Origin: Anaerolineae bacterium | Lineage (GTDB): Bacteria > Chloroflexota > Anaerolineae > JACIWR01 | Length of the DNA stretch: 52,796 bases | Direction: 5' to 3' | NCBI GenBank assembly: GCA_024653325.1 | Contig: JANLFX010000008.1 | Coordinates: 1 to 52,796 of the forward strand | The notes under the pieces: model-generated | What the model was told of the DNA's origin: nothing | The model's input: only the letters and a program-made list of their open reading frames with translations | Databases searched by the model: none | Program-made: the position numbers and the translations under genes | Shown: positions 1-7,431 of the stretch, one piece after another | Layout: each line of letters begins with the position of its first letter | Numbering within the stretch: position 1 is the first letter of the stretch

Positions 1-274
1 CTTGGAAGCGCGTGGGGTCCAAGAGTTCATAGACCGGAATCCAGTACACGCCGGTGGATTCCATGGCTACGGTCTCGATGTCGCAGGCTTGCAACCAGTC
101 GGCCAAGGCCTGCAAATCGGGCGTGAAGGTGCCAAACTTGCGCACAGGTTGGGGGGCGCGATCGGCGGGCACGCAGGCCCAAATCTCTGTGCTGCCGATG
201 TCTAGACCGGCAGCGTTAGGGTTGACCGAGACAAAGGGTTCGCGATGGGCAGAAGGGGTTGAATTGCTAGACAT
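1..274 (-). CDS. IS110-family transposase, N-terminal part (cut by window edge)
   Basis: This is the DEDD (RuvC-like) recombinase of an IS110-type insertion sequence; only the first 91 codons are inside the window. The start at 274 is set by an AGGAGGT ribosome site at 285-291. After a short polar leader the protein reads GLDIGSTEIWACVP, which carries the first catalytic Asp of the RuvC fold. It continues with FGTFTPDLQALADWL and VAMESTGVYWIPVYELL, the second acidic motif (Glu in MESTG). These motifs are diagnostic of the family. The C-terminal serine-containing domain and the right end of the element lie outside. The non-coding strip at 275 to about 490 is its left end. Confidence 0.93.
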   Translation of the reverse strand, partial: MSSNSTPSAHREPFVSVNPNAAGLDIGSTEIWACVPADRAPQPVRKFGTFTPDLQALADWLQACDIETVAMESTGVYWIPVYELLDPTRFQ

Positions 275-284
275 AGGCGTGTGA

Positions 285-486
285 CCTCCTACTGAAGAAA
301 TACAGACACTCAGACCAGGTCAGGCTTGGACATCTGTAGCCTACTCAACGGGGTCTTAGGTCCCATCGGGCCCAAGCCACCAATTATTGAATCACCCCTG
401 ACCTGAACCAGACTCGCAAGAGGGCTGGACACGCACCAGTGCACGCACGGTCTTAACTGTCTGGGCGCCTGCTCGCTCGTATTGTA
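285..486 (-). ncRNA. Candidate IS110 bridge RNA / left-end non-coding region
   Basis: In IS110 elements the non-coding end upstream of the recombinase is transcribed with it as a bridge RNA that pairs with donor and target DNA. Here the strip upstream of the transposase has no gene. On the minus strand it has a TACAAT -10-like box (481-486) and nested inverted repeats. One is 9 bp, 316-324 with 397-405; another is 7 bp, 323-329 with 372-378. A transcript starting near 474 would be roughly 180 nt before the transposase start. The exact element boundary cannot be seen. The call rests on position and structure only. Confidence 0.35.
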
Positions 487-628
487 CACGCTTTCTGCGC
501 CCTGCGCCAGTTTCGGCCCTTTAGAATGGCGGGCCGCGCCATGGCCGACTCGCAATGACAGAAACCTCCCCTTTGGGTAGATGGCTGAACGGTTACCCGG
601 TTCCATAGGTAAACATTGGTGAAGTGAT

Positions 629-653
629 GTGGCGGCGGGGCTTGTCCCTGCCG
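629..653. repeat. Palindromic GC-rich repeat (CGGCGGGGCTTG family)
   Basis: A GTGG-CGGCGGGGCTTGTCCCTGCCG unit. It is a near copy of the palindrome directly after the uvrC stop codon at 5007-5034, so it is a small REP-like family. The sequence from 490 to 628 shows no gene. Confidence 0.6.
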
Positions 654-719
654 TATAGCCGATACTGTGGTTGGCCGCTACGTCATACCGAATATAGATC
701 ATCTGAGGAGGATAACCGC

Positions 720-1151
720 ATGATTATCTGTCCAAACTGTGGTGCTGAAAATCCGGAAGAAAGGGATTTATGTCAGAGTTGTGGCGCGCCCTTGAGGGAG
801 CCGGCTCCCGCGCCTGCCACGCTGCCATACGCCGTGCCTGCATCTCCAACCACCAGCGGTCTGGCTGCGGCCAGTCTGATCATGGGCGTACTCGGCTGGT
901 TTATGTTGCCTCTGGTGGGCAATGTGCTGGCGATCATCTTCGGCCACATGGCCAAAAACGAGATCGCCCGCAGCGGTGGCAGATTGACCGGCGATGGCCT
1001 GGCCACGGTGGGACTGGTGCTGGGTTACATCGGCGTCGGCGTGTGGGCCCTGGGTATTCTGGCCTCGGTGTTGTTCGGGGTCGGGATTTGTGGCTGTGGA
1101 ACCTGCACGACTTTCCTGGCGGCCCTGAGCGGGACCCCTTCTCACCGTTAA
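720..1151 (+). CDS. Zinc-ribbon, DUF4190-like small membrane protein
   Basis: A 143-residue protein. The start is ATG 720, eight bases after GAGGAGG (705-711); the longer upstream reading is not supported. The N-terminus is a zinc ribbon, CPNCGAENPEERDLCQSCG (two CxxC knuckles, residues about 4-22). A Pro/Ala-rich linker follows, then a DUF4190-type hydrophobic domain with segments around ASLIMGVLGWFMLPLVGNVL and GLATVGLVLGYIGVGVWALG. Between them is the polar stretch GHMAKNEIARSGG typical of that family (A-IxS-G). The role is unknown; such proteins are small cytoplasmic-membrane proteins of general occurrence. A Cys-rich tail (GICGCGTC) follows the second helix. It lies 50 bp upstream of the GT-C gene. 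Confidence 0.8.
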   Translation: MIICPNCGAENPEERDLCQSCGAPLREPAPAPATLPYAVPASPTTSGLAAASLIMGVLGWFMLPLVGNVLAIIFGHMAKNEIARSGGRLTGDGLATVGLVLGYIGVGVWALGILASVLFGVGICGCGTCTTFLAALSGTPSHR

Positions 1152-1152
1152 A

Positions 1153-1178
1153 GTAGAACAGGTTTAAGCCTGTCCTAC
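1153..1178. repeat. GTAG...CTAC palindrome (TTTAAGCCTGTCC type)
   Basis: A 26-bp near-palindrome centred on TTTAA that starts one base after the preceding stop codon. Related units occur at 20584-20636 and 29355-29381. It may end the upstream transcript, but there is no T-tract. Confidence 0.6.
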
Positions 1179-1201
1179 ATGTTCAACGGAGTCGTGATCT
1201 A

Positions 1202-2692
1202 ATGCGGGCCAGGCTGCGTTTTTTTCCGGCAGAAAGACGCACTGTCCATCTGACGTGCTGTGGTTTTTGTATCGAACTGGCGTGCCTGTTCCTCACCCTG
1301 TGGTTCCCGTTGCCAGCCTTGTCTCGCCATATAGGCCCCCTGGATCTGAAAGGCATCACCCAGTATAGCCCGCTGGCCTGCGGAGTGTACGTGCTGATTC
1401 TGATGGTGCTTTTCGTTTTCTGGTGGCGGGCGTGGCGTCTGGCTGATGGCGAAGGGGGCGAAGACCGAAGGATACTGGTCCTGGCTTTCGCCGCGATTTT
1501 CGCCGGCACGCTGGGGTTAATGTATCCCATCAATGCCACAGACCTTTTCCAGTACGTCTTTCGCAGCCGGGTATTTGTCCTTTATCGCAGTAATCCCCTG
1601 GTGCACACTCCCCTTGATTTCTCCACCGACCCGCTTCTGCCTTACGTGGGTGAATGGACGTATATCCCCTCCCCTTATGGGCCTGCATGGGAGTTGCTGG
1701 CCGGGGCGGTGGCCTGGCTGACCCGCGGGCAGTTGCTGCCCACTTTGCTGGGATTGAAAGCGCTGGTCGTCGTTTCCTGCCTGGGGACTGCCATCCTCCT
1801 GGACCGTTTGCTGAGTTTCGTAGCTCCTGCACGCCGGATGGCCGGCATGGTGTTTTTTGCCTGGAACCCGTTGGTCTTGCTGGAGCTGGCCGGTAACGGT
1901 CACAACGACGCGGTGATGCTTTTTTTCATCGTGTTGGGTCTTTACCTGCTGGTCCGCCGCCGGGGACTCCTGGCCATTTTGATTCTGGTGATTGCCACTC
2001 TATGCAAAGTGATCGCCCTGCTGGTTATTCCACTGGTGCTGGTTATGCTCCTGGCCTGGCTTCCCTGCTGGCGAGCGCGCTTAAGCTTTCTGACCAGGGC
2101 AGGGGGATTGGCTCTGGCTCTGGCGCTAATTTTGTACCTGCCTTTTTGGCCGCCGTGGGAAAGTGTCGCCGGTGTGCTGGGTGAAAGCACAGGGCGATTT
2201 GGTTTTTCCATCCCCACCCTGCTTCTCCTGGCCCTGCAAGCGCTGATTGAACCGCACCTCGGTTCTTTAAGTCCACATGGGGTCAGGGTAGCCCTTTTCG
2301 TGATTCATGATTTCCCGCGCTGGCTTGCGCAGGGGCTTTTTGCCCTGTTCTACCTGCGGCTGCTGGTTCATGCCTGGCATGAGCGAACGCAGCCGGTCAT
2401 CGCCGCATTCCGTTCCCTGTTCGCCTATCTGGTGCTGGCTCCCAGTTTCCGCGTCTGGTATCCGACCTGGCTGGTGCCCCTGGCTGCCCTGGAGCCGGAC
2501 GAGGGACGGGCGGAAAGGGCAGCGGTGTTCTGTGTCACGGCAGCTTTATCGGTCGTGGTGTACGGATACGTGTGGGGCTGGTTGCGCCCCCATCTCGATT
2601 ACCTGGGCATCCACGCCATTGCCGTGCCTCTGGTGTTTATCCCGCCGTTGATCGTCCCTCGTTTGCTCCGGCGTCGTGCTTCTCAGCAGTAG
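1202..2692 (+). CDS. GT-C fold polyprenol-phosphate-sugar glycosyltransferase (MptA/B-like)
   Basis: A 496-residue integral membrane protein with about 11-12 hydrophobic segments. It resembles the bacterial/actinobacterial polyprenol-phosphomannose-dependent mannosyltransferases. Family features are an early outer loop with YPINATDLFQYVF (acidic residue of the GT-C catalytic loop) followed by a YRSNPLVHTP element, a mid-protein FAWNPLVLLELAGNGHNDAVM motif, and a late SFRVWYPTWLVPLAALEP segment. The same three blocks recur in the gene at 20322-21827, so the two are paralogues. The sugar and acceptor are unknown; cell-envelope glycan or lipid glycosylation is likely. The start at ATG 1202 has a distant GGAG about 10 bases upstream. 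The 3' end runs into a composite repeat at 2713. Confidence 0.8.
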   Translation: MRARLRFFPAERRTVHLTCCGFCIELACLFLTLWFPLPALSRHIGPLDLKGITQYSPLACGVYVLILMVLFVFWWRAWRLADGEGGEDRRILVLAFAAIFAGTLGLMYPINATDLFQYVFRSRVFVLYRSNPLVHTPLDFSTDPLLPYVGEWTYIPSPYGPAWELLAGAVAWLTRGQLLPTLLGLKALVVVSCLGTAILLDRLLSFVAPARRMAGMVFFAWNPLVLLELAGNGHNDAVMLFFIVLGLYLLVRRRGLLAILILVIATLCKVIALLVIPLVLVMLLAWLPCWRARLSFLTRAGGLALALALILYLPFWPPWESVAGVLGESTGRFGFSIPTLLLLALQALIEPHLGSLSPHGVRVALFVIHDFPRWLAQGLFALFYLRLLVHAWHERTQPVIAAFRSLFAYLVLAPSFRVWYPTWLVPLAALEPDEGRAERAAVFCVTAALSVVVYGYVWGWLRPHLDYLGIHAIAVPLVFIPPLIVPRLLRRRASQQ

Positions 2693-2712
2693 ACCAGTTT
2701 CCGGTACAAAAC

Positions 2713-2910
2713 GTAGCGGCCGACCGCTGCTGCGCCCTGAGCGAAGTTGGGGTAGCCGCGCTATGGAAAGCGCGGCCGATGGCCCCCAGGCCCCCAGCAC
2801 CGCGCAGGCCCACTGTCGTGACCGGGGTTGCGCGGTAAGAAACCGCGCCTACCATATTCTAGGGGGATGGGAGAGGTCTCCGAGGCCAGGGCACAGCAGT
2901 AACTCGCTCC
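2713..2910. repeat. Composite ~200-bp intergenic repeat, copy A
   Basis: This block matches 29141-29350 nearly end to end by eye, and its second half matches 21938-22030. Landmarks in order: TAGCGGCCGACCGCTGCTGCG; a stem GCCGCGCT...AGCGCGGC; GTCGTGACCGGGGTTGCG; a stem GCGCGGT-AAGAA-ACCGCGC; then GATGGGAGAGGTCTCCG and a CCAGGGCACAGCAG tail. It has no coding content. It is structured and mosaic. Confidence 0.85.
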
Positions 2911-2945
2911 CAAAGTGAAATACACCCCCCGTTTCGCACCGAGTA

Positions 2946-3087
2946 CTAGCTCGACAATGTTAGATTAACATAAATGACAACAAGAAGAACCTCACCTCAT
3001 CCCCCAACCCCCTTCCCCTCTCCGCAGCGGAGAGGGGAAGGGGGTTGGGGGGTAGGGGAGAGGTCGAATTTAACACTGTCGAGCTAG
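2946..3087. mobile_element. MITE, 142 bp, with 17-bp terminal inverted repeats
   Basis: The terminal repeats are CTAGCTCGACAATGTTA (2946-2962) and its complement at 3071-3087, matching at 16 of 17 positions. Inside lies a perfect 25-bp C/G-rich inverted repeat (3001-3025 with 3027-3051) that would form one long hairpin. There is no open reading frame. Target duplications are not obvious, so the exact ends may extend a base or two. The right end touches the uvrC promoter. Confidence 0.75.
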
Positions 3088-3113
3088 ACCAGACGGCCAT
3101 TTCGTGGTACAAT
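3085..3113 (+). promoter_or_regulatory. uvrC promoter, extended -10
   Basis: The extended -10 TGGTACAAT ends at 3113. The -35 position with a 17-bp spacer is TAGACC (3085-3090), a 4/6 match. Its first three bases are the last three bases of the MITE terminal repeat. Confidence 0.55.
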
Positions 3114-3144
3114 AGCATCAGATGGCAGTGCGAGGAGAGGCCTG

Positions 3145-5010
3145 GTGAATCGTAAGGAGTTCAAGGAACGGTATCCCAGTATACCCGACAAGCCCGGCGT
3201 GTACCTGATGAAGGATGCACGTGGTGAGGTGGTCTACGTCGGCAAGGCAGTGAGCCTGCGCAACCGCGTGCGCTCCTACTTTCATGCCTCGTCCACGGAT
3301 TACACGGGCAAGGTCCATCGCCTGGTGCACGAGATAGCCGATATCGAGTTCATCATCACCGATTCGGAAGTAGAGGCGCTGATCCTGGAGTGCAATCTGA
3401 TCAAAAAACACCGCCCCAGGTTCAACGTCCGCCTCAAGGACGACAAGCGCTATCCTTACATCAAAATCTCCTGGCAGGATGATTATCCCCGCGTGTTCAT
3501 CACCCGTCATAGAGTGGAAGATGGCGGGAGATATTACGGGCCTTATACCTCGGTATCCGCCGTGCATCAGACCCTGGATCTGTTGCGTCGACTGTTCCCT
3601 TATCTGACTTGTAAGCGGGAGATCACCGGGCGCGACCAGCGCCCGTGCCTGTATTATCACATCAAGCGCTGTCTGGGGCCGTGTATCGGCGCGGTGAGCA
3701 AAGATGAATACCGGGCGATGATCCAGCGGATCAGCTTGTTCTTGGAGGGCAGGACTGAGGAAATCATTGCCGATTTGAAGGCGCAGATGGCAGAAGCGGC
3801 GGCGCAATTGCGGTTCGAGAAAGCAGCCGAGAAGCGGGACCTCATCCAGGCCATTGAGCAGGTCACCGCGCGGCAGAAAATGGTTCTGAAAGTGGCCAAG
3901 GATCAGGATGTGATTGCCTTTGCCCGTGACGACGGGCTGGCCTGCGTGCAAGTGTTCTTCATCCGCCAGGGTAAACTTACCGGACGGGAGTATTTTCTGT
4001 TGACAGGCACCACCGACGAGGATGACCGGGAGGTCTTGACCTCGTTTCTCAAGCAGTTTTACGCCGAGGCGGCCTACGTGCCGCCGGAGATTTTGCTGCC
4101 CCTGTCTGTAGAGGAGTCGCTGCTGATTGAGGAATGGCTGCGGGCCAGGCGTGGTGGAAAAGAAGTGGCATTGCGGGTGCCCCGCCGTGGCCAGTTGCGA
4201 GAGCTGGTGCAGATGGCTGCCGCGAATGCCACCGAGACTCTATCTTCTCTGCGTGCTCAATGGGAGGCGGATGAAACCAGGCATACCGCGGCCTTGACCG
4301 AATTGCAAGAGGTTCTGGGATTGAGCGCCGCGCCGGTACGCATTGAAGGCTATGACATCAGCAACATCCAGGGTACAGCGGCTACCGGCAGCATGGTCGT
4401 GTTTGTCAAGGGCGTGCCGCGCAAAAGCGATTATCGGCGCTTCCAAATCCGTACTGTGCCGGGCGCCGACGACTACGCTATGATGCAGGAGGTGCTAAGG
4501 CGGCGGTTCAGGCGTGCGCTCGAGACAGGCAAGGACGAGGAGGTCCTGCCACCGGGCAAGAAGCGCGATGAGTCTTTCTCCGTGCTGCCTGACCTGATCC
4601 TGATTGATGGGGGCAAAGGGCAACTCAATGCTGCCCTGGAGGTGCTTCAGGAGTACGGGTTGGACAATCTTTCGGTGGTCAGTCTGGCCAAGCAGCGGGA
4701 GGAGCTTTTCGTGCCGGGCCAGTCCGATCCCATTGTCCTGCCCCGCGACTCGCCGGCACTTTATCTAGTGCAGCGCGTGCGGGACGAGGCCCATCGCTTT
4801 GCCGTAGGCTATCACCGTGCAGTGCGGCAGAGGAAAGGGCTGGCCTCGCAGCTCGAAGAAGTGCCAGGCATCGGCCCCAAACGCCGCCAGGCGCTGCTCC
4901 AGCACTTTGGCAGCATCGAGGCCATCCGCCAGGCTAGCGTGGACGAGCTGGCCGCCGTGCCGGGGATGACACGCAAAATGGCGGAGCAGGTGAAAGAAAC
5001 GCTCGGGTAG
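3145..5010 (+). CDS. uvrC: Excinuclease ABC subunit C
   Basis: The nuclease subunit of UvrABC nucleotide excision repair, making both incisions beside a lesion in the UvrB-DNA complex. The start is GTG 3145, four bases after GAGGAGAGG. At 621 residues the length is normal. The GIY-YIG nuclease domain is near residues 15-95 (GVYLMKDARGEVVYVGKA...LRNRVRSYF). A Cys-bearing linker follows (YLTCKREI, RPCLYYHIKRCLGPC), then the UVR motif (about 200-235). The RNase H-like 5' nuclease domain comes next (EGYDISNIQGT...GSMVVF, LPDLILIDGGKGQLNAAL, HRFAVGYHR). Tandem helix-hairpin-helices close the protein (EEVPGIGPKRRQALLQHFGS, VPGMTRKMAEQV). All key motifs look intact. The stop codon TAG is part of a palindromic repeat. 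Confidence 0.97.
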   Translation: MNRKEFKERYPSIPDKPGVYLMKDARGEVVYVGKAVSLRNRVRSYFHASSTDYTGKVHRLVHEIADIEFIITDSEVEALILECNLIKKHRPRFNVRLKDDKRYPYIKISWQDDYPRVFITRHRVEDGGRYYGPYTSVSAVHQTLDLLRRLFPYLTCKREITGRDQRPCLYYHIKRCLGPCIGAVSKDEYRAMIQRISLFLEGRTEEIIADLKAQMAEAAAQLRFEKAAEKRDLIQAIEQVTARQKMVLKVAKDQDVIAFARDDGLACVQVFFIRQGKLTGREYFLLTGTTDEDDREVLTSFLKQFYAEAAYVPPEILLPLSVEESLLIEEWLRARRGGKEVALRVPRRGQLRELVQMAAANATETLSSLRAQWEADETRHTAALTELQEVLGLSAAPVRIEGYDISNIQGTAATGSMVVFVKGVPRKSDYRRFQIRTVPGADDYAMMQEVLRRRFRRALETGKDEEVLPPGKKRDESFSVLPDLILIDGGKGQLNAALEVLQEYGLDNLSVVSLAKQREELFVPGQSDPIVLPRDSPALYLVQRVRDEAHRFAVGYHRAVRQRKGLASQLEEVPGIGPKRRQALLQHFGSIEAIRQASVDELAAVPGMTRKMAEQVKETLG

Positions 5011-5034
5011 CGGCGGGGCTTGCCCCCGCCGGAG
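5007..5034. repeat. GTAG-headed palindrome at the uvrC stop codon
   Basis: CGGCGGG and CCCGCCG arms flank a GCTTGCC centre; the leading GTAG contains the uvrC stop codon. Same family as 629-653. No T-tract follows, so it is a weak terminator candidate at best. Confidence 0.6.
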
Positions 5035-5059
5035 ACTGTAGAAAATCGAGGAGGAAATT

Positions 5060-5376
5060 ATGGCACGACAAGTCAAAGTAACCGATGACTACCTGTCGCA
5101 GGTCCTGAAACACATTCCTACCGAGATCGTGATGGCCTATGTATCCATTGACGGAGTACTGCGTACCACCTATCACACAAATGTGGCCCATGAACGGGAG
5201 CTGTGGCGGGTGATGCGGGTCAAACGATTTGAGCAACTGTTTATCTCCACCCTCTCGGTACCGGTCTGGCTGTTTGTTTGGGTGGGCCGTTTGCTTTTCA
5301 AAGTTGGTACAAACCGGCATTGGGAGCCGTGGTTCTGCCCCTGTATACTATTATCAGCCGCCACTCGCTACGCTGA
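5060..5376 (+). pseudogene. Small membrane protein with apparent 1-bp frameshift
   Basis: It starts at ATG 5060 after GAGGAGG (5048-5054) with MARQVKVTDDYLSQVLKHIP and reads well through FISTLSVPVWLFVW. Beyond the run GTTTGGGTGGGCC (about 5277-5289) the open frame turns polar and Cys/Trp-rich and ends at 5395. The neighbouring frame instead gives GGPFAF, then PALGAVVLPLYTII, a natural membrane-protein ending, with a TGA at 5374-5376. One missing G in the run would restore it. The corrected gene would end 15 bp before the next start. The middle also seems to lack a helix. Function unknown. It could be a true pseudogene or a sequence error. Confidence 0.6.
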
Positions 5377-5391
5377 GTCGGGAGCAATAAG

Positions 5392-6345
5392 ATGAAAGCA
5401 CTGATTTACGATGGCGAACTGCGTCTGGTCACCGATTATCCGCGACCGGAGCCGCCACCCGGTGAGGCCCTGGTGCGGGTGACGCTGGCCGGTATCTGCA
5501 ACACCGATTTGGAAGTAGTGCGTGGCTACATGGGTTTCCACGGCGTGCTGGGCCACGAATTTGTGGGCGTGGTCGAGGACTGTGGCGTTCCCGAACTGGT
5601 GGGACAACGAGTGGTGGGTGATATTAACGCCGCCTGTGGCAATTGTCCCACCTGCCGTGCCGGGCGTCCTACCCATTGTCCCCAGCGCACTACTTTGGGT
5701 ATAGATCGGCGCGACGGGGCCTTTGCCGAGTTCCTGACCCTGCCGGCGGTCAACCTGTTTCCCGTGCCGGACCAGTTAAGCGACCGGGAGGCCGTGTTCG
5801 CCGAACCACTGGCTGCTGCCTGCGAGATTTTGGAGCAGGTACATCTGCACCCCACCGACCGGGTGGTCGTGCTGGGCGATGGTAAGCTGGGCCTTTTAGT
5901 GGCTCAGGTGCTGAGCCTGACCGGCTGCGATTTGCTTGTGGTGGGCCGCCACCCGCAGAAACTGGTCATCCTGCGGCAGCGAGGTATCCCTACGGCTCTG
6001 GGTGATGAAGTTGCCAACGTCCAGGCCGACGTGGTAGTGGATTGTACCGGTCACCCCGATGGCTTCCTGGCCGCGCGAGCCATGGTTCGTCCACGGGGTA
6101 CACTGGTGCTGAAAAGCACCTTTCATGGCGTGAACCAGGTGGATCTCACTTCACTGGTGGTGGATGAGGTGCAGTTAATCGGTTCGCGCTGTGGACCTTT
6201 CGCGCCGGCGCTGCGCCTGCTGGCCCGCAAGCTGATTGATGTCGAATCGTTGATTGATGCGGTTTATCCCCTGGATCAGGCATTGGCCGCCTTTGAGCGG
6301 GCGAGCACCAAAGGTACCCTCAAGATACTATTGGAGGTAGAATAA
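5392..6345 (+). CDS. Zinc-dependent medium-chain dehydrogenase (MDR superfamily)
   Basis: An NAD(P)-dependent alcohol/polyol dehydrogenase-like oxidoreductase of 317 residues. The catalytic-zinc region is GICNTDLEVVRGYMGF...LGHEFVG (Cys in GICNTD, His-Glu in GHE). The structural-zinc lobe is CGNCPTCRAGRPTHC (four Cys). The Rossmann nucleotide-binding segment is VVVLGDGKLGLLVAQV, a GxGxxG-like turn (GDGKLG). Substrate cannot be read from the sequence; relatives act on threonine, sorbitol or glucose-type alcohols. The start ATG 5392 has GGGAG upstream at 5380-5384. It is the second gene after uvrC in a run that continues with the thioesterase and pyrophosphatase. Confidence 0.87.
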   Translation: MKALIYDGELRLVTDYPRPEPPPGEALVRVTLAGICNTDLEVVRGYMGFHGVLGHEFVGVVEDCGVPELVGQRVVGDINAACGNCPTCRAGRPTHCPQRTTLGIDRRDGAFAEFLTLPAVNLFPVPDQLSDREAVFAEPLAAACEILEQVHLHPTDRVVVLGDGKLGLLVAQVLSLTGCDLLVVGRHPQKLVILRQRGIPTALGDEVANVQADVVVDCTGHPDGFLAARAMVRPRGTLVLKSTFHGVNQVDLTSLVVDEVQLIGSRCGPFAPALRLLARKLIDVESLIDAVYPLDQALAAFERASTKGTLKILLEVE

Positions 6346-6350
6346 CACGG

Positions 6351-6839
6351 ATGCAGAAGCAACCCAATTCTCAAATGTGCTTTGTGTGTGGCCTGGAGAA
6401 TCCCATTGGCCTGAAAGCGCGTTTTTATGAGGATGATGACGGTCACGTGACCGTTACCTGGACGCCCGGCGAGGAACATCAGGGCTATCCTGGCCAGTTT
6501 CACGGCGGTATCGCCGCTGCCCTGCTGGATGAAGCTTTGGGACGCACGGTGGTTAATCGGGATTTGTGGATAGTGACGGCCAAAATGGAAATCCGTTACC
6601 GCAACCCCATCCCCGTCGGCGAACCGCTGACCGTGGTCGCCGAGCCGACACGTATTAGCAAGCGCATCGTGGAAGCACGGGGTGAGTTGCGGCTGAGCGA
6701 TGGCCGGGTCGGGGCCGAGGCCGATGCGGTTTACGTGAAGCTTCCCGAGGAACGAAAAGAAGCGATGGCCCGGGCCCTGGCTTACTGGAAGGTCGTGCCC
6801 GATGATGAGAATGTCAACGCGACACCCGATGAGAAATAG
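6351..6839 (+). CDS. PaaI-like hotdog-fold thioesterase
   Basis: A 162-residue acyl-CoA thioesterase-type protein. The N-terminus CFVCGLENPIGLKARF is typical of the bacterial PaaI/4HBT subgroup. The hotdog core has QFHGGIAAALLDEALGR (helix with the HGG turn and the acidic residue used in catalysis), followed by ...AKMEIRYRNPIPVGEPL, matching the family strand order. The substrate is unknown. It starts five bases after the dehydrogenase stop, with GGAGGT at 6333-6338 inside that gene (a longish 12-base spacing). It is probably cotranscribed with its neighbours. Confidence 0.85.
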   Translation: MQKQPNSQMCFVCGLENPIGLKARFYEDDDGHVTVTWTPGEEHQGYPGQFHGGIAAALLDEALGRTVVNRDLWIVTAKMEIRYRNPIPVGEPLTVVAEPTRISKRIVEARGELRLSDGRVGAEADAVYVKLPEERKEAMARALAYWKVVPDDENVNATPDEK

Positions 6840-6854
6840 AAGGAGGAGATACGT

Positions 6855-7400
6855 ATGGCTAATTTATGGAAAGAGCTTGCCCCCGGACCCCAACCTCCAG
6901 AGATTATCTACGTGCTGGTGGAGATTCCTAAAGGTTCGCGGAACAAGTACGAGTACGACGAAGCTTCCGGCATTATTAAACTGGACCGGGTTCTTTACTC
7001 CTCGTTACACTATCCGGGCGATTATGGCTTCATTCCCCAGACTTTTTGTGTGGATGGCGATCCACTGGACGTGCTGGTGATGACCAATCAGCCTACTTTT
7101 CCGGGTTGCGTCATTGAAGCTAGACCGGTAGGCCTGTTTCGCATGGAGGACCGCGGTGTGGAGGACGACAAAATCCTGGCCGTGCCCCACACCGATCCCC
7201 TGTTCAACGAGTACCACGGTCTGTCTAACGTCCCCGCGCATTTCCTGGCCGAGGTAGCGCACTTCTTCAGCGTGTACAAAGACCTGGAGGGCATGCGGGT
7301 CAAGCCGCTGGGTTGGGAGTCCGTTGCCGCGGCATTGGGGGCCATTCAGGAGGCGATAGACCTGTATACGGAGAAATTCGGTACGGGGAAAGGGGAATAA
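6855..7400 (+). CDS. ppa: Inorganic pyrophosphatase (family I)
   Basis: It hydrolyses pyrophosphate to phosphate in the cytoplasm, pulling biosynthetic reactions forward. At 181 residues the length is normal for bacterial family I. It shows the substrate-site Lys/Arg/Tyr block VEIPKGSRNKYEYD, the YPGDYGFIPQTF strand, and the signature DGDPLDVLV whose aspartates bind Mg. Further acidic and Lys residues sit in EDDKILAVP and VYKDLEG. The start ATG 6855 follows GGAGGAG closely. It is the last gene before a clear bidirectional terminator. Confidence 0.96.
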   Translation: MANLWKELAPGPQPPEIIYVLVEIPKGSRNKYEYDEASGIIKLDRVLYSSLHYPGDYGFIPQTFCVDGDPLDVLVMTNQPTFPGCVIEARPVGLFRMEDRGVEDDKILAVPHTDPLFNEYHGLSNVPAHFLAEVAHFFSVYKDLEGMRVKPLGWESVAAALGAIQEAIDLYTEKFGTGKGE

Positions 7401-7431
7401 GGGCGGCCCCTTGGGTCGCCCTATTTCTTTT
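7401..7431. terminator. Bidirectional intrinsic terminator
   Basis: An 8-bp stem (7401-7408 with 7414-7421, one G-T pair) is followed on the plus strand by TATTTCTTTT. It begins directly after the ppa stop and overlaps the stop of the convergent gene at 7421. Confidence 0.8.

Noticed and set aside
310-702. A 130-codon minus-strand open frame before the zinc-ribbon gene
   Set aside because: It runs through the structured left end of the IS element and has no ribosome site or known features.
3118-3951. A 277-codon minus-strand open frame
   Set aside because: It lies opposite uvrC, whose reading is certain.
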